Assembly: GCF_902498785.1 (NCBI RefSeq)
Contig: NZ_LR701493.1
Span: 481,459 to 545,458 of the forward strand
Origin: Sphingomonas sp. EC-HK361
GTDB lineage: Bacteria > Pseudomonadota > Alphaproteobacteria > Sphingomonadales > Sphingomonadaceae
DNA length: 64,000 nucleotides
Direction of reading: 5' to 3'
This document shows positions 17,429 to 26,547 of the stretch, piece after piece (the stretch's first letter is position 1; the number at the start of each line of letters is the position of its first letter). The translations under genes and the position numbers were made by a program. The notes beneath the pieces were generated by a model. The model did no database searches. It was given only the letters and a program-made list of their open reading frames with translations, and was not told the DNA's origin.

Positions 17429-18661
17429 ATGGACAGGCTGATGCGCGACCGTGCGCCCTACGCATTGCTGGCGCTGACCTGCCTCGCGGGCTGGCTCTTC
17501 AAATGGCATTGCGGCGCCTTCTGGGTCGGCAACGTCCAGTATGTCACCGGCTGCTATAGCGACGCGGTGCCATTCTGGGGGTTGCGCGGGGTGGCGGCGG
17601 GACAGGCGCCCTATTTTCAGGCGCGGATGGAATATCCGGTGCTGACCGGCGCGCTGATCTGGGTCGAGGGCGGGATCACCCGGTTGGGCGGTGCGCGCGC
17701 GGATGCGGCGGACTTCCTGACGATCGTCAGCGGGGTGAACGCCGTGCTCGCCTTTGTCGTGCTGGCGATGATGCGCGGCGCCGGCGTCGATCGCGCGCGG
17801 CAGTTTGCGTGGAGCCTTTCCCCGCTGCTCGTCCTGTATCTGGGGCATAATTGGGACATGCTGGCGGTCGCGTTCGCGGTCGGCGCGCTGCTGGCGGCGC
17901 GGCGGGGGCGGGATGCGACCGCGACGGCGCTCGCCGCGCTCGGCACCGCGGCGAAACTCTTTCCCGTGCTCATGCTGCCCCTATTCGGGCTTGGCGCCCT
18001 GTTCAAGCGGGGCGAGCGGCTGCCGCAGCGCCTCGCCAGCGCAGCCACGCTCGTCGCGGTCGCGGTTCTGGCATGGGGAGTCGTCAACCTGCCGGTCGCG
18101 ATCGGTGCGTTCCAGAACTGGTCGGAATTCTACCGCTTCTCGGGCGAACGCAGCGGGACGGCGGGGTCGGTGTGGGAGCTGGCGTCGATGCTCGGCGTGG
18201 CGCAGATCGATGTGCCCACGCGCAACCTCTGGTCGTTCGCGGCCTTTGCCGCCGGCGCGGTGGCCATCGTCGCGGCGGGATGGCCGCGCCACCGCGACCG
18301 GTTGTGGCTGCTCTTTACGCCAGTCCTCGCGTGGTTCCTTTTGACCAGCAAGGTCTATTCGCCGCAATTCGACCTGTGGCTGTATCCCTTCGCGATCCTG
18401 ACGAGCCGGCGGCTCTGGCCGGTCGCGTGGTTCGCGCTTGGTGACGCGCTCGCCTATTTCGCGGAGTTCTGGATCTTCGCCGGGCTCGCAACGCCGAAAA
18501 TGCTCGCGGTCGCTGCGGTAATCCGGGCAGGCGCGATGCTGTGGATCATCGGATCGGCGCTGACCGAACCGCCGCCCGCGTGGATCAGCCGAACAGACCC
18601 CAGAGATAGCGCAGCAGATCGACCGCGCTCCCCAGACTTATCGGCATCAACAGCAATATGA
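17429..18661 (+). CDS. GT87-like (DUF2029) membrane glycosyltransferase
   Basis: About 410 residues with roughly nine to ten membrane spans. The pattern (YPVLTGALIWVEG, LSPLLVLYLGHNWDMLAVAF, AAKLFPVLMLPL, TSKVYSPQFDLWLYPF) fits GT87 family polyprenol-phosphate-mannose-type transferases. The start is uncertain: ATG codons at 17429 and 17441 are both possible, and an in-frame ATG at 17384 lies too close to the divergent radical SAM gene. The hydrophilic C-terminal 25 residues overlap a small antisense gene. Donor and acceptor are not predictable. Confidence 0.75.
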   Translation: MDRLMRDRAPYALLALTCLAGWLFKWHCGAFWVGNVQYVTGCYSDAVPFWGLRGVAAGQAPYFQARMEYPVLTGALIWVEGGITRLGGARADAADFLTIVSGVNAVLAFVVLAMMRGAGVDRARQFAWSLSPLLVLYLGHNWDMLAVAFAVGALLAARRGRDATATALAALGTAAKLFPVLMLPLFGLGALFKRGERLPQRLASAATLVAVAVLAWGVVNLPVAIGAFQNWSEFYRFSGERSGTAGSVWELASMLGVAQIDVPTRNLWSFAAFAAGAVAIVAAGWPRHRDRLWLLFTPVLAWFLLTSKVYSPQFDLWLYPFAILTSRRLWPVAWFALGDALAYFAEFWIFAGLATPKMLAVAAVIRAGAMLWIIGSALTEPPPAWISRTDPRDSAADRPRSPDLSASTAI

Positions 18662-18767
18662 AGGCGTAGATCAGCAGCAGCCGGCTGACGACGCGCTCGC
18701 GCTGCGACCGCGGTGTCGGCGCGGGTTCGTCGCGGCGGGGCCAGGTCGTGCGTTCGTCGAGGAACAT
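18585..18767 (-). CDS. Small single-span membrane protein, unrecognised
   Basis: A possible 60-residue protein 18 bases downstream of smc and on its strand. An Arg/Pro-rich N-terminus (TWPRRDEPAPTPRSQRERV) precedes one strong hydrophobic helix (LLLIYAFILLLMPISLG). Charge and helix are what a real inner-membrane peptide would show, but its 3' end overlaps the converging glycosyltransferase gene by 77 bases, so it could be chance. Confidence 0.45.
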   Translation of the reverse strand: MFLDERTTWPRRDEPAPTPRSQRERVVSRLLLIYAFILLLMPISLGSAVDLLRYLWGLFG

Positions 18768-18785
18768 GCGCGCAAGTTTGCGCTT

Positions 18786-21700
18786 TCATTCGGCGGCGAT
18801 CAAGCGCTCCGCCCCGCCGAGATCGACCGAGACCAGCCGGCTGACCCCGCGCTCGATCATCGTCACCCCGAACAGCCGGTGCATCCGGCTCATCGTGACG
18901 GCATTGTGGGTGACGATCAGATAGCGCGTATGCGTTTCCACCGTCATCGCGTCGAGGAGATCGCAGAACCGCTCGATATTGGCGTCGTCGAGCGGGGCAT
19001 CGACCTCGTCGAGCACGCAGATCGGCGCCGGGTTGGTCAGGAACAGCCCGAAGATCAGCGCGACCGCGGTCAGCGCCTGCTCGCCCCCCGACAAGAGGGT
19101 CAGCGACTGGAGGCGCTTGCCCGGCGGCTGCGCCATGATTTCCAGCCCGGCCTCGAGCGGATCGTCCGAATCGACGAGCTCCAGATGCGCCTGCCCGCCA
19201 TCGAACAGCGTCGCGAACAGCCGCTGGAAATGTCCGTTGACCGCCGCGAACGCCGCAAGCAGCCGCTGGCGGCCCTCGCGGTTCAGCGTGCCGATCGATC
19301 CGCGCAACCGGTTGACCGCCTGACCCAGCTCGTCGCGCTCGGCGGCGTTGGACAGCGCGCCCGTTTCCAGCTCGGCCAGTTCCTGTTCCGCCACGAGATT
19401 GACCGGACCGATGCGTTCGCGATCGACCGTCAGCCGATCGTGCGTGGCCGATTCCTCCGCCGGCGCCCGGACGGAGTCGCTGTCGAAGCCGATTTTCGCG
19501 GGAAGGACCGGCGCTGGGCATTCGAACCGCTCGCCGGAGACGCGGCCCATCTCGACCCGGCGAAGCTCCTGGTGCTCGGCGCGCGCGATCGCCCCGGCGC
19601 GCAGCTCACGCGCCTGCGACAGCGCTTCGCCCGAAATCCGCGCACTGTCCTCGGCCGCGCGCAGCGTCGATTCGGCGGCGCGCTCCGCCGCGGCAAGGTC
19701 GTCGGCGGCACCGCGCGCGGTCTCGTGATCGGCCGCGATCCGCGCGATGTCGGCGTCGAGCACCCCCGGCCGATCGGCGAGCGCGCTCGCCTCGCGGGCC
19801 AGCTCCTCCGCGCGCTTGTCCATGTCGGCGATTCGGCGCGCGGCATCGCCCGCGCGCGCGCGCCAGCTCTTCGCCTCCACCTGCGCGCCGGCAAGCCGCT
19901 CGCGTTGCGCGGTCAGGCCGCGGTCGATCGCCGCGCGCTCGGTGCGCGCCTGTGCCACCGCCGTGCGTTGAAGATCAGCTGCACGCTGCGCCTTCTCGAC
20001 TGCCGCTGCCGTCGCGGTCGTATCGGGAAGTGCGGTTATGGCAGCGGTCGCCACTCCGGCCTCGCGCGCGGCCTCGTCATGCTCCGTTTCAGCCCGCGCG
20101 GCGCGCGCGTCGAGATCGGTGCGTTGACCCGAAAGCCGCTCGATCTGCGCGGTGGCGCGGTCCTCGCGCTGGCGGGCGTCGCGGGTCGCTGCCTCCGCCT
20201 GTGCCATTGCTCCACGCCCCGCCTGCGCCCGTGTCCGTGCCGCGGCGATCGCGCGCTCGGCCTCGTCCAGCGCGGCGTCGCCCTGTGCCACGGCGTCGCG
20301 CGCGGCGGGCAAGGCTGTTTCGATGGCGGCGAGCCGATTCATCCGCTCCAGCCGCTCCGCCGCCGCCGCGCCCCCGGTGCGCGCGACAAGCCCGTCCCAA
20401 CGCCGCATCGCGCCGCCTCTGGTCACGATCCGCTGGCCGGGCAGGAGCGCGCGGCCGTCATCGGTGTCGACGACGATAATTTGCGCAAGACGACGGCCAA
20501 GCACGTCGGGCGCGCTGACGTGGCGGGAAAGCGGATCGCCCGCCACCGCCGCGTCGCCGGATGCGCTGGCGCCCGCCCAATGCGCGTCAGCCGAAGGATC
20601 GATCCCGATCTCCAGATCGTCGCCAAGCGCCGCGGCGAGCGCGCGCTCATAGCCCGGCGCGGCGCGGACATGATCGAGCAGGCGGTCGCGCCCCGACCGC
20701 TGTGTCGCCCGGGTCAGCGCGGCGGCTTCGCTTTCCAGCGCGGACAGGTCGGCGCGGGCGGCGGCGCGTGTGGCCTGCGCGGTGTCGCGGCCGGCGGCCG
20801 CCGCGCGCTCGGCCGCGTCGGCATCGGCGATGTACCGGCGGGCTGCGTCGAGCGCGACCGTGCCCATGTCGCGGTCTTGAATCGCGCGGCGGCGTTCCGC
20901 CTCGATCGGGGCCGGGTCGCCGATCGCCGCGATGGCCTGCGCGACCTGCGCCACTTCGCGCTCGGCGCGCTCGAGCCGTGCGCGTGCAGCGTTGAGCGCC
21001 GCGTTCGCCACGCGCGCATCGGCCGCCTCGCTCGCCGCCCGCGCGATCGTTTGCGCCAGCGCGACCTCGGCGTCGCGCGCGCTGCGTTCCGCCCCGGCCA
21101 GCGCGGCGTCCAGCGTCGGCAGCGCATCGCCGCCCCGCGCGATCTCGCGCTCCAGCAGCCTCGCTTCGTCGGTCAGCCGCCCGATCGCGTCCGCCGCGTC
21201 GTTGGCGAGCGCGCCTTCGCGGTCGCGGTCGGCGACGATCCGCGCGCTCGCCTCGGCAAGGTCGCGCAACCGTCGTTCCGCTGTGTCCCGTTCGCTGCGC
21301 AACGCCGCCAGCCGGTGTCCGGCCTCGCTTGCACGGTCGCGCGCGGACAGCGCCGCGGCGCGCGCGGTCGCCAGCGCGTCGGTCGCCTGCGCCTGATACG
21401 CCGCCGCCGCCGTCTGCGCTTCGTGCGCCGCGGTAACCTTCACCCCCGCGCTCGCCGCCTCGGCCTTGGCGGTGTCCGCCGCCGCCGCCGCCTCGCGCCA
21501 GCGGGCGAAGATCATGCGCGCTTCGGCGACGCGGATCTGTGCGGAGAGCGCGCGATAGCGCTCCGCCTGCCGTGCCTGACGCTTCAGCGCGGCGGCGCGC
21601 GCATCCTGATCGGCGATCACCTCGTCGAGCCGCGCCAGATTGGCCTCGGTCGCGCGCAGCTTCGCCTCCGCGTCCTTGCGGCGCACGTGCAGCCCCGCGA

Positions 21701-22178
21701 TCCCCGCCGCTTCCTCCAGCATCGCGCGCCGCTCGGCGGGCTTGGCCGCGATCACCGCGCCGATCCGGTTCTGGCTAACGAGGGCAGGGCTGTGCGCGCC
21801 GGTCGCGGCGTCGGCGAACAGCAGCGCCACATCCTTCGCGCGCACGTCGCGGCCGTCGATCCGGTAGGCGGAGCCAGCGCCGCGTTCGATCCGGCGGACG
21901 ACCTCGGTTTCCTCTCCCGCGATCTCGGCGAGCAGAGAGACTTCGGCGAAGTCGCGCGGCGGGCGCGTCGCGGTGCCGGCAAAGATCACGTCTTCCATGC
22001 CGGCGCCGCGCATCGACTTCGGACTGTTCTCGCCCATCGTCCAGCGCAGCGCCTCGAGCAGGTTCGATTTGCCGCAACCATTGGGGCCGACGACGCCGGT
22101 CAGCCCCGGTTCGATCCGCAGGTCGGCTGCGTCGACGAAGCTCTTGAAGCCCGACAATCGCAGCCGCTTGATCTGCAT
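18786..22178 (-). CDS. smc: Chromosome segregation ATPase SMC
   Basis: A 1130-residue SMC, the normal length. The Walker A GPNGCGKSN is at 31-39, two long Ala/Arg/Glu-rich coiled coils flank a hinge (about 500-610, with RDRLLDHVRAAPGYERALAA), and the C-terminal head has signature LLSGGEQAL (about 1029) and Walker B ICVLDEVDAPLDD. It loads on the chromosome and organises the arms with ScpAB. The coding strand has very high GC, which leaves an equally long open frame on the other strand; that one has no homology. Confidence 0.98.
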   Translation of the reverse strand: MQIKRLRLSGFKSFVDAADLRIEPGLTGVVGPNGCGKSNLLEALRWTMGENSPKSMRGAGMEDVIFAGTATRPPRDFAEVSLLAEIAGEETEVVRRIERGAGSAYRIDGRDVRAKDVALLFADAATGAHSPALVSQNRIGAVIAAKPAERRAMLEEAAGIAGLHVRRKDAEAKLRATEANLARLDEVIADQDARAAALKRQARQAERYRALSAQIRVAEARMIFARWREAAAAADTAKAEAASAGVKVTAAHEAQTAAAAYQAQATDALATARAAALSARDRASEAGHRLAALRSERDTAERRLRDLAEASARIVADRDREGALANDAADAIGRLTDEARLLEREIARGGDALPTLDAALAGAERSARDAEVALAQTIARAASEAADARVANAALNAARARLERAEREVAQVAQAIAAIGDPAPIEAERRRAIQDRDMGTVALDAARRYIADADAAERAAAAGRDTAQATRAAARADLSALESEAAALTRATQRSGRDRLLDHVRAAPGYERALAAALGDDLEIGIDPSADAHWAGASASGDAAVAGDPLSRHVSAPDVLGRRLAQIIVVDTDDGRALLPGQRIVTRGGAMRRWDGLVARTGGAAAAERLERMNRLAAIETALPAARDAVAQGDAALDEAERAIAAARTRAQAGRGAMAQAEAATRDARQREDRATAQIERLSGQRTDLDARAARAETEHDEAAREAGVATAAITALPDTTATAAAVEKAQRAADLQRTAVAQARTERAAIDRGLTAQRERLAGAQVEAKSWRARAGDAARRIADMDKRAEELAREASALADRPGVLDADIARIAADHETARGAADDLAAAERAAESTLRAAEDSARISGEALSQARELRAGAIARAEHQELRRVEMGRVSGERFECPAPVLPAKIGFDSDSVRAPAEESATHDRLTVDRERIGPVNLVAEQELAELETGALSNAAERDELGQAVNRLRGSIGTLNREGRQRLLAAFAAVNGHFQRLFATLFDGGQAHLELVDSDDPLEAGLEIMAQPPGKRLQSLTLLSGGEQALTAVALIFGLFLTNPAPICVLDEVDAPLDDANIERFCDLLDAMTVETHTRYLIVTHNAVTMSRMHRLFGVTMIERGVSRLVSVDLGGAERLIAAE

Positions 22179-22212
22179 CGGTTCAGCGCCCCCCGACGCC
22201 CGTTTCCAGCGC

Positions 22213-22938
22213 TCAGGCGCCCGCGTTCTTCAGCGCCTTCTCGACCTCGTCCCAGCTGACCACATCGAGCTTCTTGCCGTTCAGGAAGAACGTCGGCGTG
22301 CCGGTCACGCCCTGGTCGGTGCCGCCCTGCATGACCTTGGTGATCTCGTCGATCGCCTTCTTGTCGGTGATGCACGCGCGCGCCTGCGCCTCGGGAATGC
22401 CGCGCTGCTTCACGAAATCGATATAGCCGAGCTGTTCGGCCCAGGCGGTGAACATCTGCGCCGGCGGGAGGCTCGCGACCTTCTGCTGGAAGGCGTTCGC
22501 GTTCTCCATCTTCGGCAGGATCGTCGGCTGGGCCGCGAACATGTCCTCCAGCAGCGGGAAGAACGGCGCGGTGCCGGCACAGCGGCCGAGCAGCGCAGGC
22601 GCGAAGTCGGGCGCGCCGTGGACCATGAATTCGCGGAATTCGTAACTCACCTTGCCGCTCGCGACATAGGTGTTCTCCAGCGGCTTCATGCCGGTATTGG
22701 CGAACGCACCACAGGTCGGGCACAGCCGCGAGCCATATTCGACGAGCTTGATCGGCGCGTTCGGGTTGCCCATCACATAGCCGTTCTCCGGCGTCTTGGA
22801 GACGATTTCGGTCCACTTCTGGCCGGCGGGTGCGGCCTGCGCGGCGACGGGCGCCGATGGCGTCGTCGAATTGCCGTCGCCCGAGCCGCAGGCAGCGAGC
22901 GCCAGCGGCAGCAGGGCGAGAAGGAAGCGCGTTGTCAT
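22213..22938 (-). CDS. DsbA-like thiol oxidoreductase, lipoprotein
   Basis: A 241-residue protein of the thioredoxin_4/DsbA family. The lipobox LALAAC gives Cys17, so it is membrane-anchored and faces the periplasm. The active site is CPTC (Cys73, Cys76); the cis-Pro region is GVTGTPTFFLNG. It lies 34 bases upstream of smc and follows a second member of the family, the CPHC protein, by 21 bases. Confidence 0.9.
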   Translation of the reverse strand: MTTRFLLALLPLALAACGSGDGNSTTPSAPVAAQAAPAGQKWTEIVSKTPENGYVMGNPNAPIKLVEYGSRLCPTCGAFANTGMKPLENTYVASGKVSYEFREFMVHGAPDFAPALLGRCAGTAPFFPLLEDMFAAQPTILPKMENANAFQQKVASLPPAQMFTAWAEQLGYIDFVKQRGIPEAQARACITDKKAIDEITKVMQGGTDQGVTGTPTFFLNGKKLDVVSWDEVEKALKNAGA

Positions 22939-22959
22939 CGAATAGGTCTCCGAAATGGG

Positions 22960-23634
22960 TTATTTGGCGCCGGCGGCGCGTAATTGCGGTTCGAGCTGTG
23001 CCCAGCCGACATTCTCGACAAGCTTGCCATTGATCTCGAACGCCGGCGTGCCGTTGATCTTCTGCGCGGTCGCGTTGGCGACGGCGAGGGTCTTGGCGAG
23101 GACCGCGGGGTCCGCAAGGCAGGCATCGACCGCCGCGCTCGTCATGCCGTTCGCCTGCGCGATCGCGGTGAGGCCCGAGCCCTTGGCGAGCGCCTTCAGC
23201 TGGTCCGCTTGCGGGTAGAGCCGCATCCGCGACGCGTTCGCGCTGTCGTAATCGGCACCCGCCGAAACCCAGTCTTCCTGCTGTGCATAGACCGCGTCGT
23301 GGAAGCGCGGGAAGTTCGCCGCACCCGAGCAGCGCGCGAGCAGCGCCGCGACGAGATCGAGCTTGTCGTGAACGGCGTTGCGGATCTCCAGGCTCGTCGA
23401 GCCGGACCGGATCATCCTGCCCTTCAGCGTCGCGGCCGATTCCTCGCCGAAATGCCGGCAATGCGGACAGGTATAGCTCGCATATTCGACCAGCTTCACC
23501 TTCGCCTTCGGGTTGCCGATGACATAGCTGCCGTTCGGCGCAGGCGACGCCACGCTCGCCCAGTCGCGCGGTGCCGCGCTGGCGAGAGTGCCCGCGCCGA
23601 TCAGCGCGAGCGCGAAACCGAGAATCCGCTTCAT
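22960..23634 (-). CDS. DsbA-like thiol oxidoreductase, secreted
   Basis: A 224-residue paralogue with a cleavable signal peptide (MKRILGFALALIGAGTLASA). The active site is CPHC (Cys56, Cys59), as in classical DsbA; the cis-Pro loop is INGTPAFEINGK. The ATG overlaps the upstream DUF721 stop (ATGA). With its lipoprotein neighbour it forms a soluble/anchored pair; the CPHC versus CPTC difference implies different redox potentials (inference). Confidence 0.92.
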   Translation of the reverse strand: MKRILGFALALIGAGTLASAAPRDWASVASPAPNGSYVIGNPKAKVKLVEYASYTCPHCRHFGEESAATLKGRMIRSGSTSLEIRNAVHDKLDLVAALLARCSGAANFPRFHDAVYAQQEDWVSAGADYDSANASRMRLYPQADQLKALAKGSGLTAIAQANGMTSAAVDACLADPAVLAKTLAVANATAQKINGTPAFEINGKLVENVGWAQLEPQLRAAGAK

Positions 23635-24140
23635 TTGACCTGGGGCACTCCACGCGTGGCGGCGACGCCGGCGGCAAGCGCCTCCAGCACGGCCTTCAAT
23701 TCGGGATCGGCGATCGTCTTCAGGCTGTTGCCGAGCTCGACCGGCACCACTTTCAGCGACGGCGGCGCGCGGCGTTCGGGACGCACCGCGACCTCGCCCT
23801 GACGGATCACCACGCGCTCGACCGCGACGTAGCCGAAGAAGCGGTTCACCCGCTCGACGATTTCCGGGGTGATGTGCTGCATCATCGGCGCGTGGGCACC
23901 GCGAACCGTCAGCGTCAGGATACCGTCCTGCTTGCGGCCGACGGGGAAGCGGATCGATTCGGGCGTGCTGACCCGCGACAGCTTCTCGCCGACGATTTCG
24001 CCCCAGCGGCTGACGATCGACGACTGGACGAAGCCGAACTTGCGGAACGCGGCCCGGCCGACATCGGGCAGCAATTCCGCCACCTGGCGCGCGCGGTTGG
24101 CGCGCGGCGCATCGGTCGTGGAGGTGGGACGCTTGCTCAT
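23631..24140 (-). CDS. DUF721/DciA-like protein
   Basis: A 169-residue protein of the DUF721 family, which includes the replicative-helicase loader DciA. The core is AFRKFGFVQSSIVSRWGEIVGEKLSRVSTPE then GRKQDGILTLTVRGAHAPMMQHITPEIVERVN, with WxxIVG the family hallmark. The start MSKRPTSTTDA is 26 bases from divergent mutY. The C-terminal third is less conserved. The DciA role is inference from the family. Confidence 0.85.
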   Translation of the reverse strand: MSKRPTSTTDAPRANRARQVAELLPDVGRAAFRKFGFVQSSIVSRWGEIVGEKLSRVSTPESIRFPVGRKQDGILTLTVRGAHAPMMQHITPEIVERVNRFFGYVAVERVVIRQGEVAVRPERRAPPSLKVVPVELGNSLKTIADPELKAVLEALAAGVAATRGVPQVK

Positions 24141-24166
24141 CACGCCACCCATGCCATAGCGCGGCC

Positions 24167-25198
24167 ATGTCCGCCAAGCGCCCTTCGATCGCCGATCTGC
24201 TGCTCGCCTGGTATGATGCGAACGCGCGCGTGCTGCCGTGGCGCGCGCCGCCCGGCGAGACGGCCGATCCCTACCGCGTCTGGCTGTCCGAAGTGATGCT
24301 CCAGCAGACGACGGTCGCTGCCGTCCGCCCGCGATTCGCGGCGTGGGTCGCGCGCTGGCCCGATCTCGCGAGCCTGGCCGCGGCGGACGAGGCCGACGTG
24401 ATGGCGGCATGGGCGGGGCTCGGTTACTATGCCCGCGCGCGCAACCTGCTCGCCTGTGCGCGGGTGGTTTCGGCGGATCATGGCGGCGAATTTCCGCGGA
24501 CCGAGGCCGCGTTGCGCGCGCTGCCGGGGCTCGGCGCCTACACCGCCGCCGCCGTCGCCGCGATCGCGTTCGGCGCGCGCGCGGTGGTCGTCGACGCCAA
24601 TGTCGAGCGCGTCGTCGCGCGGCTCTTCGCGATTCCCGACAAGGGCGCCGCGATTCGCGCCGCGGCGGAGGCGATCACGCCCGATGCGCGATCGGGCGAC
24701 TTCGCGCAGGGGATGATGGACCTGGGCTCGGCGATCTGCACCCCGCGCGCACCCAAATGCCTGCTCTGCCCGCTCGCCGACCGGTGCGACGGACGGCTGG
24801 CTGGCGATCCCGAGGCCTATCCGGCAAGGAAGGCGAAGGCGGCGAAGCCACAGCGTTACGGCACGGTCTTCTGGCTGGAGCGTGGCGGCGCGGTGTGGCT
24901 CGTTCGCCGCCCGGCCAAGGGACTGCTCGGCGGAATGCGCGCGCTGCCGACGGGCGCGTGGAGTGATGCGCCGCCCGGTCTTGTGGATGCACCGGCCCCC
25001 GCCGGGTGGCGCGTGCTGGATATGACGGTCGCGCACGGCTTCACCCATTTCGATCTGCAACTGGCGCTTGCGATGGCGGATGCAGGGGCGCATCAACCCG
25101 CCGGCGAGGGGGAATGGTGGCCGGTCGATGCGCTTGATTCGGCAGGGCTTCCGACCGTCTTCGCCAAGGCTGCCATGCGGATGAGGAGCGAGCGATGA
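24167..25198 (+). CDS. mutY: A/G-specific adenine DNA glycosylase
   Basis: A 343-residue glycosylase removing adenine opposite 8-oxoguanine. Catalytic Glu42 is in SEVMLQQTTV, the helix-hairpin-helix is LPGLGAYTAAAV (about 119-130) with Asp143 in VVVDANVERVV, and the 4Fe-4S ligands are Cys191, Cys198, Cys201 and Cys207 (C-x6-C-x2-C-x5-C). The C-terminal third is the Nudix-like 8-oxoG-recognition domain. It overlaps the following hydrolase gene by ATGA. Confidence 0.97.
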   Translation: MSAKRPSIADLLLAWYDANARVLPWRAPPGETADPYRVWLSEVMLQQTTVAAVRPRFAAWVARWPDLASLAAADEADVMAAWAGLGYYARARNLLACARVVSADHGGEFPRTEAALRALPGLGAYTAAAVAAIAFGARAVVVDANVERVVARLFAIPDKGAAIRAAAEAITPDARSGDFAQGMMDLGSAICTPRAPKCLLCPLADRCDGRLAGDPEAYPARKAKAAKPQRYGTVFWLERGGAVWLVRRPAKGLLGGMRALPTGAWSDAPPGLVDAPAPAGWRVLDMTVAHGFTHFDLQLALAMADAGAHQPAGEGEWWPVDALDSAGLPTVFAKAAMRMRSER

Positions 25199-26547
25199 AG
25201 CGGGTGGGGAAACGAACGGCGATGACGGCGATCGCGCTGGTCGCGCTGATGGGCGCAGGCGCGGTGGCGCGAGAGGCGAAGGTCCAGCCGCAGGCCGCCC
25301 CAGCCACGACCCCTCCGGCTCCGAGGAACCTCGCCCTGCCGACGACGCAGGCGCTGTTCGACGGCTATGTCCGCGACGGCAAGATGCCGGGGATCGTCGG
25401 CGCCTTCGGGTTCGGTGACCGGCCGACCCAGTTCGTCTCCGCGGGCCGGATTGCCGACGATGCCGGCGCCCCCGCGGCCGGCCCCGATTCGCTGTGGCGC
25501 GTCTATTCGATGACCAAGCCGATCACCGCGATGGCTGCGATGGTGCTCATCGACGACGGCAAGCTCAGGCTCGACCAGCCGGTCAGCGATTTCTTCCCCG
25601 GCTTCAAGACGATGAAGGTGCTGACCGGCGAAACCTCGCTCGAAAGCGTGCCGGCAACCCGCGAGATCACGATCCGCAACCTGCTGACCCATACCGCCGG
25701 GCTCGGCTACAACATCATCACCAAGGGTCCGCTGCTCAAGGAGTATGAGCGGCTCGGCATCCTGCCGGGTGCGGTCAATCCGCAGATCGAGGCGCAGATG
25801 CGCGCCGTCCGCCCGAAGACCCTCGCCGAGTTTGCGGAACGCGTCTCGACGCTGCCGCTCATCGCGCAGCCGGGGACGAAATGGAGCTATTCGATCGGGC
25901 TCGACGTGATGGGCGCGGTGATCGAGAAGGCGAGCGGGATGCCGTTCGACCGGTTCGTCCAGACGCGGCTGCTGACCCCGCTCCGGATGACCTCGACCTA
26001 TTGGACGGTCCCGGCGAGCGAGGCCGGACGGCTGGCAACGAACTACGCGTTCGTCGGTGAGACGCGGACCCCGCTCGATACCGGCGCCGGCTCGGTCTGG
26101 CTCAGCCCGCCGAGCTTTCCCTATGGCGGCGCCGGGCTCGTGACCTCGGCGCGCGATTACGACCGGTTCCTGCACATGCTCCAGGATGGTGGCACACTCG
26201 ACGGCGTGCGGGTGCTGAAACCGGAGACGGTGGCGCTTGCCATGTCGAACCTGCTGCCGCCGGGGGTGTTCTTCCAGGGTGTCGGCGGCGGCACCGGGGG
26301 CACGCAGGCGGAGGTGCCGATGGGGTTCGGCGCGGGCGGATCGGTGTATCTCGCCGACAAGCCGGGCGGGCCTTCGAAGGGCACCTATGGCTGGGGCGGT
26401 GCTGCCGGCACGATCGCGTGGGTCGATCCGGTCAAGCACGTGCGCGGGACGGTGATGGTCAACTATTTCCCGGCCGAGAAATGGCCGCTGCGCGCCGATA
26501 TCCCGCCGGCGCTCGCCCGCGACGCGATGCGCATGACCGCGCGGTGA
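25195..26547 (+). CDS. Serine hydrolase, class C beta-lactamase/esterase type
   Basis: A 450-residue exported protein (signal MKRVGKRTAMTAIALVALMG...AVA). SxxK is SMTK at 105-108; the tyrosine motif is KWSYSIGLD; the third box is a WGG-type sequence in YGWGGAAGT, as in EstB-like esterases. The TRE-I-TIRNLLTHTAGLGY segment is typical. It is translationally coupled to mutY upstream and nudC downstream. The substrate is unknown; an esterase is more likely than a true beta-lactamase. Confidence 0.88.
   Translation: MKRVGKRTAMTAIALVALMGAGAVAREAKVQPQAAPATTPPAPRNLALPTTQALFDGYVRDGKMPGIVGAFGFGDRPTQFVSAGRIADDAGAPAAGPDSLWRVYSMTKPITAMAAMVLIDDGKLRLDQPVSDFFPGFKTMKVLTGETSLESVPATREITIRNLLTHTAGLGYNIITKGPLLKEYERLGILPGAVNPQIEAQMRAVRPKTLAEFAERVSTLPLIAQPGTKWSYSIGLDVMGAVIEKASGMPFDRFVQTRLLTPLRMTSTYWTVPASEAGRLATNYAFVGETRTPLDTGAGSVWLSPPSFPYGGAGLVTSARDYDRFLHMLQDGGTLDGVRVLKPETVALAMSNLLPPGVFFQGVGGGTGGTQAEVPMGFGAGGSVYLADKPGGPSKGTYGWGGAAGTIAWVDPVKHVRGTVMVNYFPAEKWPLRADIPPALARDAMRMTAR

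Noticed and set aside
18879-22259. A 1126-codon open frame on the plus strand opposite smc
   Set aside because: Very Arg-rich, no known domain, and the minus strand clearly codes SMC.
25195-26547. Antibiotic-resistance beta-lactamase
   Set aside because: The third motif is WGG-type and the gene is joined to mutY and nudC; an esterase-like hydrolase is more likely.
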